This document shows positions 38,672 to 48,457 of a stretch of 64,000 bases of DNA, piece after piece. Source of the DNA: Nymphaea colorata (Eukaryota; Streptophyta; Magnoliopsida; Nymphaeales; Nymphaeaceae); the NCBI RefSeq assembly GCF_008831285.2, contig NC_045147.1:20340581-20404580 (forward strand), in the 5' to 3' direction. The notes beneath the pieces were generated by a model. That model saw nothing but the letters and a program-made list of their open reading frames with translations, had not been told where the DNA came from and made no database searches. The first letter of the stretch is position 1; every line of letters begins with the position of its first letter. The translations under genes and the position numbers were made by a program.

Positions 38672-39085
38672 GGGCACTGGTGCAACGAGGGAATATATAT
38701 AAGTAATTTTATTTGTCCATATCTACGTGACACGGGTATGTAGGTTCAACCCACATACCCGCTCCGGTACGCCGGTACGTAGATCCGGATATGGGAAATG
38801 GGTGGGCACGGGTTGGATCAGGTCTGGGTCAGACCAACTCTAGGACTAGGCTAACTTGTCAAAAACTCTGTTGTCACGGCCAAAACTTGGATCACTGAGC
38901 CTGGTCATTCGAAGCCAAGTCTTCCCATTTCCTGATTCTTCCATTTTATTGACCAGATTGGAGACTAAACTACCAGGTCTTAGACAAATCAGTTGATTCG
39001 ATCAAGTTATTAAACATGTATAAAAAATCAAAACAAAGATAAATGACAATCCTGCACAATTAAAACAAGACAAGGAAGAGATAAC

Positions 39086-40540
39086 CTCATTCACTTTAAC
39101 ACAATTTGTGATGTGCTTAGCTCTACCAGCGAACTGCAAAGTCCCCTTTGTTTCATCAACATGAACCTATAGATAGATAATTGATTGCATGTAACTATGA
39201 GCTTTAATGGAATTGATCAAAAGAAAATACCTAGAAAAACCAGACTTAAGTTTTACCTCTTCAAGTGCAACAGTACAGATAATGGGAGTCTTTGCATTGT
39301 TTCCAAAAGCAGCCTGAAGAATTGCGGTGAGCTTGCTATCACGGTAAGGAATATGTCCTATGCAAATATGATATACCAGTGAGAAATTAGAATCCTAATA
39401 ATTATACCGCTTACAATGACAATTTAAGAGGACAAAGGCTACCCATGCCAGACCTTTGCCTAACACCACTATCACTAAGTCTGTTGATAACATTTCCAAG
39501 GGCCATTAAGCTTTTATTTTTGTATTTCCCTTCCTTCAAACGTATGCCACCAGCACCAGTCTTTGAATACGCTCTGAACCAGACAAATCTACCAAATTCT
39601 GTAAGAAAGAAAAAGGTTTGTATTTTAAACATCCAATATACTCTAAAACAAAAAAGAAATATTAAGAACTATAATGATCCCATATGCCATCATAAGAAAC
39701 ATATAGAAGATAGTTTCCAGAAGTCTGCTAGATCAGAAACCAAAACAGAGACACGGACAGCATCTTCAGTTGACCATATCCCCAAATGCCACAGATTCTT
39801 GTCCTCAGCTTTCTATAACCTAAATTGAATCTCAACATTAACCTCCATGGAGAAAAGTGTGGAAAGAGCTAATCATGAACCTCCATGTAACTATGAGCTA
39901 ATCTCAACATTAACCTAGATCGTTGATTTTTTCATTATAAACCTCCACACGATCTGTTGTCTAGTTTCAGAAATACAAGCAAACATCAGAAGAGAGAACA
40001 CCAATCTACCATTTTAAAGGTTGGTCTTTATAGCATTCTAGCAGTTATTTGTGCGATAAAACAACATGAAACCAATTAAATATGCCGAAAGACATTCTAG
40101 GACAGCCAGATGGATAACTCCTGGATCATTTGAAAAACCTTACATTGTGAAAGCTTTCCCACTGCTGGTCTGCCCATAAGCGAAAACAGTTCCTGCAAGA
40201 ATTGGGTACCACTTTTTAGAACAGTCAAACAGCGAAGCTCTCAGGCATGAGACTTCCTAAATAACCAAAACTAGTGTTGTTTGCTCTCGCAGCAGTTCAA
40301 ACAATGATTCAGCTCACAACGAAGTTACAAAGGAAACGTGGATGTGAACATGACCAAAATCGTCCAATCCTTGAAAATACTAAAAGAACAAAAACTAATT
40401 CAAGAGGTACCATTGAATCCCTTGACTGCTGCTTGGTTGACATCCTTCGTATGGCGCTCATAAACCCTCGAGTTCGTGCAAGTCTTGTCGAACACGTGAT
40501 CTGTACAGTCAGACCAAGAGCCCCGCTCAACGCTTTTGCA
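39086..40540 (-). pseudogene. Kinesin-7-like motor domain, broken
   Basis: Motor motifs appear in order on the minus strand. Exon 40411-40540 has DHVFDKTCTNSRVYE and AAVKGFNG. Exon 40144-40192 has TVFAYGQTSSGKAFTM, the P-loop with GKA in place of the usual GKT. A piece at about 39740-39800 ends DAVRVSVL. Exon 39454-39598 has NLVDLSGSERI, then TGAGGIRLKEGK and NKSLMALGNVI. Exon 39257-39349 has [10 protein letters not shown] and [14 protein letters not shown]. Exon 39086-39166 has VHVDETKGTLQFAGRAKHIT. The motor segment between the P-loop and DAVRV, which should carry switch I (SSRSH), is not found. One base is missing after GSERI, shifting the frame. The P-loop Thr is lost, and no stalk region follows. 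The resemblance is closest to plant KIN-7, from family knowledge. It is not a functional motor. Confidence 0.8.
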
Positions 40541-41300
40541 CTGTAAGAGGGAACCGCAGAGAAGAGAAAAACCTGCAGGACGGGAGGGCAAAAGGAGTTT
40601 ACCGAAAGCGAAGGAGACGCCTCAAATGGGAACAGAACAATGCGATCGTTAAACATACTTGTAGGGTTCTGTAGAATGTAAGAAAAAGATTGACCGATCG
40701 ATCGATCGCTAAGTGGTGAAATCGTGAACAATGAGGGACGGTGAACTCTCTCTGGAAACCTCTCCGTTGCCCTCGATCTACAAACGGTCATCTGTTTGTC
40801 GGCTTTCGATGGATCGATAGATCGACGAGCGAGGACCAAGGCCGATCGAACTCTTCTCCACTTCGTTCCTCTGTCTCTCGACCTTTTAGATGCCCAACCT
40901 TCAGTGGACCTAGCCATTGAGCAGCATTGTTCTTGTGGGTTGAAAAATACCCTAATGAGAGCAGAAAAAACAGAAAGAGCGAATGGAGGAGGGAGGAAAC
41001 GTAGTCTTACTCTACCACCAGAGGCAAGTGGAGAATCTGGTCTGGTCCGGCGAGAGGCTGATGGATAGGAGCTGCTGCTCGCAATTCCTAATGATGAACT
41101 GCGGCAACCCACGCCCGCAGTCTGTATCCTCCTTCCATCGTCGGCATGGCGCCATGGAGGATCCAGCCTCGCTCCCTGAGAGAGAGGGTGCTTTCCCTCC
41201 CTGGAACTCGCGGGAAAAAGAAAAACCTTCTTGAAACGGTAACGTTGAGAAGTTGCGTTTCTTGAACTTTATAACTGAAATTTTTAAAGCGTCTGTACAT
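40541..41300. other. Region upstream of the broken kinesin
   Basis: A minus-strand frame of 267 codons spans 40309-41112 but overlaps the kinesin exon in another frame and does not resemble a motor N-terminus. It is probably a chance open frame in GC-richer 5' sequence. The expected first kinesin exon (strand beta-1, VRVRP) is not seen. Confidence 0.4.
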
Positions 41301-43560
41301 AAACCAAAATTCTGAAGCCGCGGCTAATTAATGAGTTGCGGATAATTAGTGTGAGAATATCAATGGATCAAATTTGCATCAAATTTGCAGATGAGGTATC
41401 TTTACATCTAATTTATTGGATATTCACTTGTTTAAATTCAACTTCGAAACAAACGTGAATAAAAAAGAGTATGTATTATATTTGAATCCGACTTTTAATT
41501 TCACAATTAAACCCAAGCTGGGATCCACTTTTAAATTCATAACAACATCTATTTAAAATTATGATATGGTTTGAACTAGTTTCAAGGTATATGGATATTC
41601 GATGTAGTAAATTTTGCTTAATGCTTATTATCCAGTCATATACTTTTAAAAACTCGAGTCGAATATCATTTCTTAAAATTGAATCAAAAACCCATATTTT
41701 CCTGATCGAATGCTTTTTTTTCATATCTGGCAGATTTAAAGCAGTGTAGTCGGAATCAGATCCAAATTCAAATGTCGGGTCATGAGATTCGGGTCATTAT
41801 GGCTTCAAATAACGGTTTAGGCCTAAGCATATTCTAGTAATCCTTGTCGCTTGGATCAAAATGTATGGGCTGATTCCCTCCATTTTTTATTTTTAAATCA
41901 ATTTAAAATATTTTAAACTATTTTTAAATTTAATTGAGAAGTTAGCCCAACTCCATCTATATTTCATTCCCATGATTTCAGAAATTTGAGAAATAATGTG
42001 ACAACGTTTATTATGTATATTATGTTTATTATGTCTGAATGGTGTTAATGGTCCTATGCAAAATCAATTTTCTAACTAACTGATTTCCTAATGGCCCCGC
42101 CTTTTTGACCTACATTTCTCACTAAATAGATTTCCGTTATATTAAAAAAAAAAAGGTTTCGGTAAATTTGAGAAGCAGAAAATAGTAGTTATAATTTTCT
42201 TGCAATATTTTAATCTATGTAATTTTTCCTTTTCAAATGGCATATGGATTTGATAAAAGTGGAAAAGCATAAAGCTGTAATTTGAGAACACAATATTGAG
42301 AAAATGTATCTAGTTTTCTATAACGAAAGCTTACTTCGAAGACGTGATCTTTATTAGAAAACTGTGAGTAAAATTAAACACGAAAAGATAAATAAGCCTT
42401 AAAAAGAACTGAACAGTATTTATTACCCAGACCAGATTTTCACGCTATGCTCGCTCAGTTTTTCGTCTCTCTCGCTCTCTCTTGAAACCATAGACGACTT
42501 CATTATGAGCCATGGAAAACCACGGTTCTTGTCTGTTATTTCTCTAACCGTCGTCACGATCGTAAGGATGTTGGAGATGTGGGAAAGGAAACTGCCAAAA
42601 GCAAGTCTCGGTGCTCAGTTGGTTTGTTCATCACAAAAAGAAACTTGCCGGATTTGGTGATGAAGTGACAGCGGTGAAGATCATAGCAGCGTTAGGAGAG
42701 ATCTCCATTTAAGGAAGGCAAAAGCCAGGTATGTTGATGGGCAACTTGACTGTCTTGAATTGCTTCAAAAGAAGGAAGCTCTGAGTCAGCTAGTGTGGAA
42801 AACAAGATCATAATATTGGTAGGATCGTCGGAAGCTATCATTGGGTGCAAAAGATAACTGATCATAATCAAAGGAAAGAAGATTCATCAAAACACACTTG
42901 AGATTTCAGTAGGGTTTAATAAACTCCAAGCTTTTTTTGCCTTGTTATTTTGAACACAATTAAGAATTGAAAGAAACAAAATACCTCCTGATCATGATCC
43001 ATCAGATCCTCCCTTCTTAAAGTCAGTCACTCTTTTGGGCAACGACATCCCTCCAACCTCTGGCCATGGTTTTCAAACATAATACTTCTCTGGATCCTTG
43101 AAAGATTCTATCGTTTATGTGGACCACGGTCATACGGGATGATGCAGCAGTCTCAAGGCAAACGCTACCTTAAAAGATTAACAAACTTAAGGAATGCATG
43201 ACATGTGGCAACTAATTGAATATAATTGCCACTGATTGTGTTAGATTCAGCCGATTCAGGGCATTTTTACAACACTGGTCTCAAGTCCAAGAAAACCCAA
43301 TTATAGATTCAATACAAAAAACTGGAAGCTGAAGCTCCTCCTCCTTGTCATCATCAAAGGGATCGCTTCTGGTGCACTCTAAATATTTGCACAACAGCAG
43401 CAATGAATCTGCACTGTAAACTTTGTATCTAAAGTTTATATTCAATATGTTGAACTCTTTCGACTTTTACAAAAATATACTCAAAATGACAAAAGCATAC
43501 CAGTTTAAATAACAAAACAATTAGATGAAATAAAATTTTCAGGCTTGTCAAACGGCCTTT
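41301..43560. other. AT-rich intergenic DNA, no gene recognised
   Basis: I see no conserved frame, RNA gene or transposon ends. Short poly(A/T) runs are present and CT-rich sequence lies at 42466-42482. Confidence 0.45.
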
Positions 43561-43839
43561 ATAAAAAAAACCAGCAAAGCATTTTTGTATTTAACACGTT
43601 CCTCGCGCTCATTTTTCACATCTCCATGTCGGCTGCCTGCCGCTCGGCTCTTGGTCCGGCCGATCAGGTGCTAATTTGGAAATACAGAAAAGACTCCGGA
43701 GGTGATAGAAATTGGGAAAAGGGGACGCCCTGGTAGAAGATATCAGGTAAAAAGAGAGTCAGACGCGCCGTTTCAGGTTACGAGTGTGACCTCCTTTATT
43801 CTCCGCGGTGAGAGTGAGAGGGACTCCAAAGTTCAGATA

Positions 43840-43935
43840 GGGTTAAAGGAAAAAGAAAACAAAAAGAGAGAGGTGGGAGAAAAAGAAGAAGGGGAAAAGG
43901 AAAAATCAGGCGGCGAAGCCGTCTCGGGGTTGCAG
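43840..43935 (+). promoter_or_regulatory. Purine-rich leader upstream of EXO70
   Basis: A run of almost 100 bases is nearly all A and G (GGAAAAAGAAAACAAAAAGA and onward). It lies 160-250 bp before the EXO70 start codon and is followed by a C-run at about 44030-44041 and a CT-rich stretch. GA/CT-rich leaders are common in plant genes; a regulatory role here is only inferred. Confidence 0.3.
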
Positions 43936-44093
43936 AGAAATGGAAGGAGAAGGAGCAGACGCAGAGCAGGAAGGAGAACGAACTGAGTCTGTCGCTGACG
44001 AGGACGTTGTGATCGCAACTCGTTAACCCCCCTCCCCCCCCAACACTTTTCCTCTTCCTCTTCTCTTTTGGGCCTCGGTAGTTAGCAGCCACG

Positions 44094-45797
44094 ATGATGG
44101 CGGCAGAGAAGACGCTCCTCGCTCTAGAGCAGCGGCTCTCCAGGTGGACTCTCCTAGACTCCGCCTCCCCACACCCTCTCTGGCCCGATCCCTCCGAGTC
44201 CTCGGCCTTCCTCAAGGCCGTTGACCTCCTTCTCGGCACCATCCGCAGCTGGGACTCCGCCCTCTCCCGCGACGGCGCCTCCCCGACCCTTGCCTCCTGT
44301 CTCGACCGCGCCCACAACCTCCTCCACGCCGCCGTCTTCCGCCTCTCCGACGAATTTGTCTCCCTCGCCTCCGCCGGACAGCTGCAACCCTCCGACGACT
44401 TCGACGACCATGGCGAAGATGATGACGAAGAGGATATTCCGGTCGCCCAGCCGCTTTCTGATTTCGAGATTGCCATCGAGATCTTTCCACCGGGCGTCGT
44501 CTCCGACCTGCATGAGATCGCCAAGCGGATGGTGGCCGCCGGGTTCGCCGATGGCGTCTGCCACGTCTACAGCAGCAATCGGAGGGAATTCCTCGACGAG
44601 AGCGCGTCCAGGGTGGGATTTGGGGGCGATCGGCCGTACTCAAGTGGAGGAGGACGGGAGGAGGAGGGCGATGGTGATCTGCAAAACGGGATCGAGAAGT
44701 GGATCCAGGCGATCAAGCTCGCTGTCCATGTGCTCTTCCCTAGCGAGCGGCGTCTCGCCGATCAGATCTTCACCGGATACCCTTCCGTCGCCAATTACTG
44801 CTTCATGGAGGTGTCACGCGGCCTGATGGATCGGTTCCTGCAGTTCGCCGATGAAGTCTGCGTCTCGGGCCGGTCCGTCGAGCGTCTCTTCGAGGTGCTG
44901 CGAATGTTCGAGACGCTGACGGAGCTCCTCCCGGAGCTCGACGGCCTGTTCTCCGGAAGCGCCGCCTGCGCGTTCCTCTGCACGGAGGCCGCCGACATCC
45001 GCCGCCGTCTGGGCGACACCATAAGGGCGATTTTCCGGGAGTTCGAGGTCGCGATACAGCGGGATTCCAGCAAGCCGGTCCCCGGCGGGGGACTTCACCC
45101 GCTGACGCGGTACGTGATGAATTACATGAGGGTCGCCTGCGACTACAAGCCGACGCTCGACGTGATCTTCGCCCCTCCGAGCGGTGGCGGAGGAGCCGTT
45201 GGCGTAGCTCCGGAGGGTGGGTTGACGGCTGAGACGTTATGGATAATGGAGCTTCTGATGAGCAATTTGGAAGCCAAGACAAAGGCATACACAGACCCAG
45301 CACTGAGACACCTCTTCTTGATGAACAATTGGAGGTACATAGTAAGCAAGGTGAGGGACTCGGAGGGTCTAGCTTCCCTTCTTGGGGCGGAGTGGATCCG
45401 GAATCAGGGGGCGAAGGTGAAGCAGAACCAGGCATGGTATCAGAGGAGCGCGTGGGGAAAGGTGGTATCGACGTTGGTCTTGCAGGGGGGCGCGGCTGAC
45501 GCATCGCTGGCTCCGAGAACGGTGGTGAGGGAGAAGATGAGAATCTTCAGTAACTTGTTCGATGAGAATGTAAAGGAGCAGTCGGGGTGGGTCGTGCCGG
45601 ATGAGCAGCTGCGGAGGGAAATCAGGAGCGCGGTAGCGGAGATGGTGGTCCCTCCTTTTCAAGAATTCTTGACGAAATTCCGGCACCAATTGGGTGGGAA
45701 AGGTGCCGGTGGTGAGGCGGTGGTGAAGTATATTCCAGAGGAGCTTCGGGACCGTTTAGACGAGCTCTTTGGGGGTAGTAGGCCTCCTGGCTGCTGA
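44094..45797 (+). CDS. EXO70 family exocyst subunit (intronless)
   Basis: The frame encodes 567 residues in one exon. EXO70 is a subunit of the octameric exocyst, which tethers secretory vesicles to the plasma membrane; plants have many copies, most of them intronless. Residues 1-95 are helical and contain the LEQRLSRW segment. An acidic loop (DDFDDHGEDDDEED) covers about 101-114. The EXO70 helical-rod domain runs from about 200 to 555, with GIEKWIQAIKLAVHVLFPSE at its start, then YVMNYMRVACDYKPTL, NNWRYIVSKVRDS and WYQRSAWGKV as family landmarks. EXO70 domains usually end in a basic membrane-binding region; here the end is FLTKFRHQLGG then ELRDRLDELF. The coding sequence is GC-rich against AT-rich surroundings. 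ATG-ATG begins the frame and either could serve. A partial duplicate lies at 1756. The subclade is not assigned. Confidence 0.95.
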   Translation: MMAAEKTLLALEQRLSRWTLLDSASPHPLWPDPSESSAFLKAVDLLLGTIRSWDSALSRDGASPTLASCLDRAHNLLHAAVFRLSDEFVSLASAGQLQPSDDFDDHGEDDDEEDIPVAQPLSDFEIAIEIFPPGVVSDLHEIAKRMVAAGFADGVCHVYSSNRREFLDESASRVGFGGDRPYSSGGGREEEGDGDLQNGIEKWIQAIKLAVHVLFPSERRLADQIFTGYPSVANYCFMEVSRGLMDRFLQFADEVCVSGRSVERLFEVLRMFETLTELLPELDGLFSGSAACAFLCTEAADIRRRLGDTIRAIFREFEVAIQRDSSKPVPGGGLHPLTRYVMNYMRVACDYKPTLDVIFAPPSGGGGAVGVAPEGGLTAETLWIMELLMSNLEAKTKAYTDPALRHLFLMNNWRYIVSKVRDSEGLASLLGAEWIRNQGAKVKQNQAWYQRSAWGKVVSTLVLQGGAADASLAPRTVVREKMRIFSNLFDENVKEQSGWVVPDEQLRREIRSAVAEMVVPPFQEFLTKFRHQLGGKGAGGEAVVKYIPEELRDRLDELFGGSRPPGC

Positions 45798-46973
45798 TCC
45801 CCTTAGTGTGCCCATTGGAGATGCTGATTGTTCCTTTTTCCTTTGTCTTTGTTCATGTAAATTAAAATTCTGAGTATAATTTGGCACGGGTAGACGATGT
45901 AACCAATGGTTCTATAGTGATTCTCATGTACATCATAAGGAAATTGGTTGCTTCCTTTTGAAACGCTTTTGTTTCTTCAGCAGTGTTGAATTCGGAATGC
46001 TCGAAGTGAGACTCTGCAAATCTTCTGATCATCTCTGCGTTGGTTTTCTTAGTTATCGGTTGAATAAATTGTCTGGATTCTTCAATTGTTAGACGGTGGC
46101 TGGAGCCCCACATCGTTGGTGTGTTACTGTATAAAGAACTACGGAAGCGCCGGACTTACCGAAGAAGATGATGATCTGGGGAGGAGCACGGAGAGGACAT
46201 GATATTGTTGCTGGCGGCATAGTGAAAATCATGAAGAAATCCACTTTAGTGCAGTTCATTGACGCAGTGAATAGAAGCAGCAGACTCTCTATGTGGCCAT
46301 CTCTCTCTCTCTCTATCTCTCTGTGCCGGCCACAATACAGATTTGATCGAAGATGCAATTGGCGGCCTGGGGGCTTGAGGCCGTTCCTGTCACTTCTAAG
46401 GCTAGCGGGCGAATTCAAGAACTTCATGCAATTTCTTAATTTTGGAAATCTTGCTTTACATACACCCGAAAATAATCTTTGCGTCCGAACCCAACAGCAT
46501 TTGCATTTTATCAAAAGATTACCAGTTCTTATCACAAGATTGCCTGGGTTGGTCTCAACTTTCTGCTTTAAACAGAGCTCAACCTGACTTCAAAAAGAAA
46601 AAATTGTATGCCGTTTGTTGCAGCAAACTCTCTGCCACTCTACATAATATGATGCAATGCATAACTCTATCACAATTGAGCAGAACATTATGTATCTACA
46701 TTTCTAACAAATCACCACCTTGTTTCTAACAAATCACCTTAACAAGGTACTAGGAGATTACAATCAAAACACCCACGGTACAAAATAGCAAAACCCAATA
46801 CAGAAAGCACCCGCAGTACAAAAGTGCAAAGCAAAAAAATCAACAAAAGCACGCTGATTGAGTAAAAAGAGTCCCTCTTACGACGCAACACAAACACGAC
46901 AAACTAGATAGGTCATAAGCTCCCCCACACTTCCCTCGATCCCTCCATAATACCAAACCTGTTTTTAGTATAC
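45798..46973. repeat. EXO70 3' flank, right copy of a segmental duplication
   Basis: This is the 3' UTR and downstream DNA of EXO70, homologous to 2261-3455 in direct orientation 43.5 kb away. It differs from the left copy by small indels. One replaced block lies at about 46419-46496, and the segment matching 3456-3815 is missing. Confidence 0.85.
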
Positions 46974-46983
46974 TATGATGCAT

Positions 46984-47568
46984 TATGGTATCGGGCCGGG
47001 CCGGCTCAGCCTGGCCTGCCAACGCTCACGGCCGCCTTTCCCCCTCGCTGACGGCCGACCCCCTTTCCCCCTCGCCGACCCCCTTTAACTCTCCCGGCGG
47101 GCGCACCCCTCCTCCTCCTCCCACCACGGTGCCTTTTCTCCCTCACCGACTCCTTTTCCCCCTCCCCGGCGGTCTCGACCTGGCGCTCAACCTGCCAACC
47201 TGGCGTCAGAGGCATCGAGCATGTTGGCGGTGATCTGGCGACAAGATTGTCGCAGGCAAGGATGCAGCCCAAGGTTTCGGTGGTGGAGAGGCGCAGGGTG
47301 GGGCTATCACAGATTAGAGAGGGGAGGAGGAGCAGGGGACGAAGGAGGAGGGGAGGAGGGAGATAGAAGAGGAAGACGGAGGAGGGAGACAGAGGTGGAA
47401 CGGGAGATGGAGGAGGAAGACAGATGAGGAACGGGAGAGAGGAAGAGGGGGAGCAGGAGCGGGATATGGAAAGGGACAGGGAGACGGAGGAGGAGGGGGA
47501 GCGGGGGACGGAGGGCGGGAGGGGGAGATGGAGGGGTATTGAGCCGGGCCAGGCCCGATGCCTAGGCT
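46984..47568. mobile_element. GC-rich Mutator-like non-autonomous element, 585 bp
   Basis: The 10-bp sequence TATGATGCAT flanks the insert at 46974-46983 and 47569-47578. The ends are inverted repeats: left GGTATCGGGCCGGGCCGGCT, right (inverse) GGCATCGGGCCTGGCCCGGC, beginning a few bases inside the duplications. The paralogous site at 3828 reads CTATGATGCATCTACC with no insert, giving a natural empty site. A 9-10-bp duplication plus GC-rich ends suggests a Mutator-like superfamily; length and content give no coding potential. The interior is C-rich on the left and (GGA)n purine-rich on the right. Confidence 0.85.
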
Positions 47569-47619
47569 TATGATGCATCTACCTAAGCCATTACTCAAGT
47601 CAAGTGAAAATCAAGTGAA

Positions 47620-48457
47620 TTTATGTAAGAGAGACTTGCTTCTGCGCAATGCAACTTTAACCAATGCGCTGACCGCGGCATAATTTGTACACAAACTTTA
47701 GAATCCTACTTGAGGGCTTAGGACTGGGTCTGCCAGGGTAGAATGCGGTTCACTGTTCATGGTTTTCTTTTCCTGGGTTCCAGCAGTGAGAGATATAACC
47801 ACATACTACAGTTATTTGGATTTTTCGTGAGTAGCTTGCAACAAGTTTCATGCATTACATTGGAGGACATCATTTTTACAGGGATGGCTACGAGTCATCT
47901 TGGCATTGGCTGATAGGCGGCACTGCCCTTGTGACTAATACTGGAATCGATAAATGAACACGCAACGGAGGAAGTGGCAAATCTTCAGAAGCCTTGTTCT
48001 TTGAGATGGTTGGTCTATAATCTAATGGCATGTTGGGATATTAGGGACAAAAAGGGAACGCAGTTAGGAATCTCAACCTGATAGAGGGGCTTGCAGTTTT
48101 TAATGACAATGAAACCGTAGGCATAAGTTAGGCACGGTTACCCAAATTCCTGACCCTGAAGTCACAAGTACCATTTAGCTTGCCTTCTGACTGTTTTTGT
48201 GATAAACCCCTGTCCATAAGACAAATAGTGTCCCTATGCTGCCATATATTAATAGCAATACGAGCACACATAAGACAACATGAACTGCAAATAAAGGTAA
48301 CTCTGAGGTCAAAATAGAAAATTTAGTAAAAATTTCATCTCAAAGTACTAAAGATATGCCAAACGAAGTCAATAAATAAAGTCCCCTAGACATTAATTAG
48401 CTATGACCAAGTTCATGAAATGATGGACAGGCCTGTCAGGTCTCCTGGTGTAAATGC
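47620..48457. other. No gene recognised
   Basis: This is intergenic sequence between the duplicated flank and the 3' end of BADC. It likely includes the BADC 3' UTR (just below 48458). No conserved frame is seen. Confidence 0.45.

Larger units (their letters stand above)
36869..39085. other. No intact gene; repeats and low-complexity DNA
   Basis: Between the NUP214-like and kinesin-like fragments I see no exon I can name. The stretch 37495-37690 is rich in TACC/GGTA-type words (ACCAGTACTGGTAG), and 38735-38800 has similar words (GGTACGCCGGTACGTAG). This may be the two ends of a decayed element, but I could not define termini. A compound microsatellite and a 33-bp triplet repeat are listed separately. 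Confidence 0.4.

Noticed and set aside
40309-41112. 267-codon minus-strand ORF
   Set aside because: It overlaps the kinesin exon in a different frame, is Ser/Arg-rich and shows no family features. It is a shadow of GC-richer sequence.
45862-46113. 83-codon minus-strand ORF in the EXO70 3' flank
   Set aside because: The homologous region in the left copy is interrupted by stops, so the frame is not conserved.
47006-47578. 190-codon minus-strand ORF rich in Pro and Ser
   Set aside because: It lies wholly inside the 585-bp GC-rich transposable element and is the translation of C-rich/G-rich low-complexity tracts.
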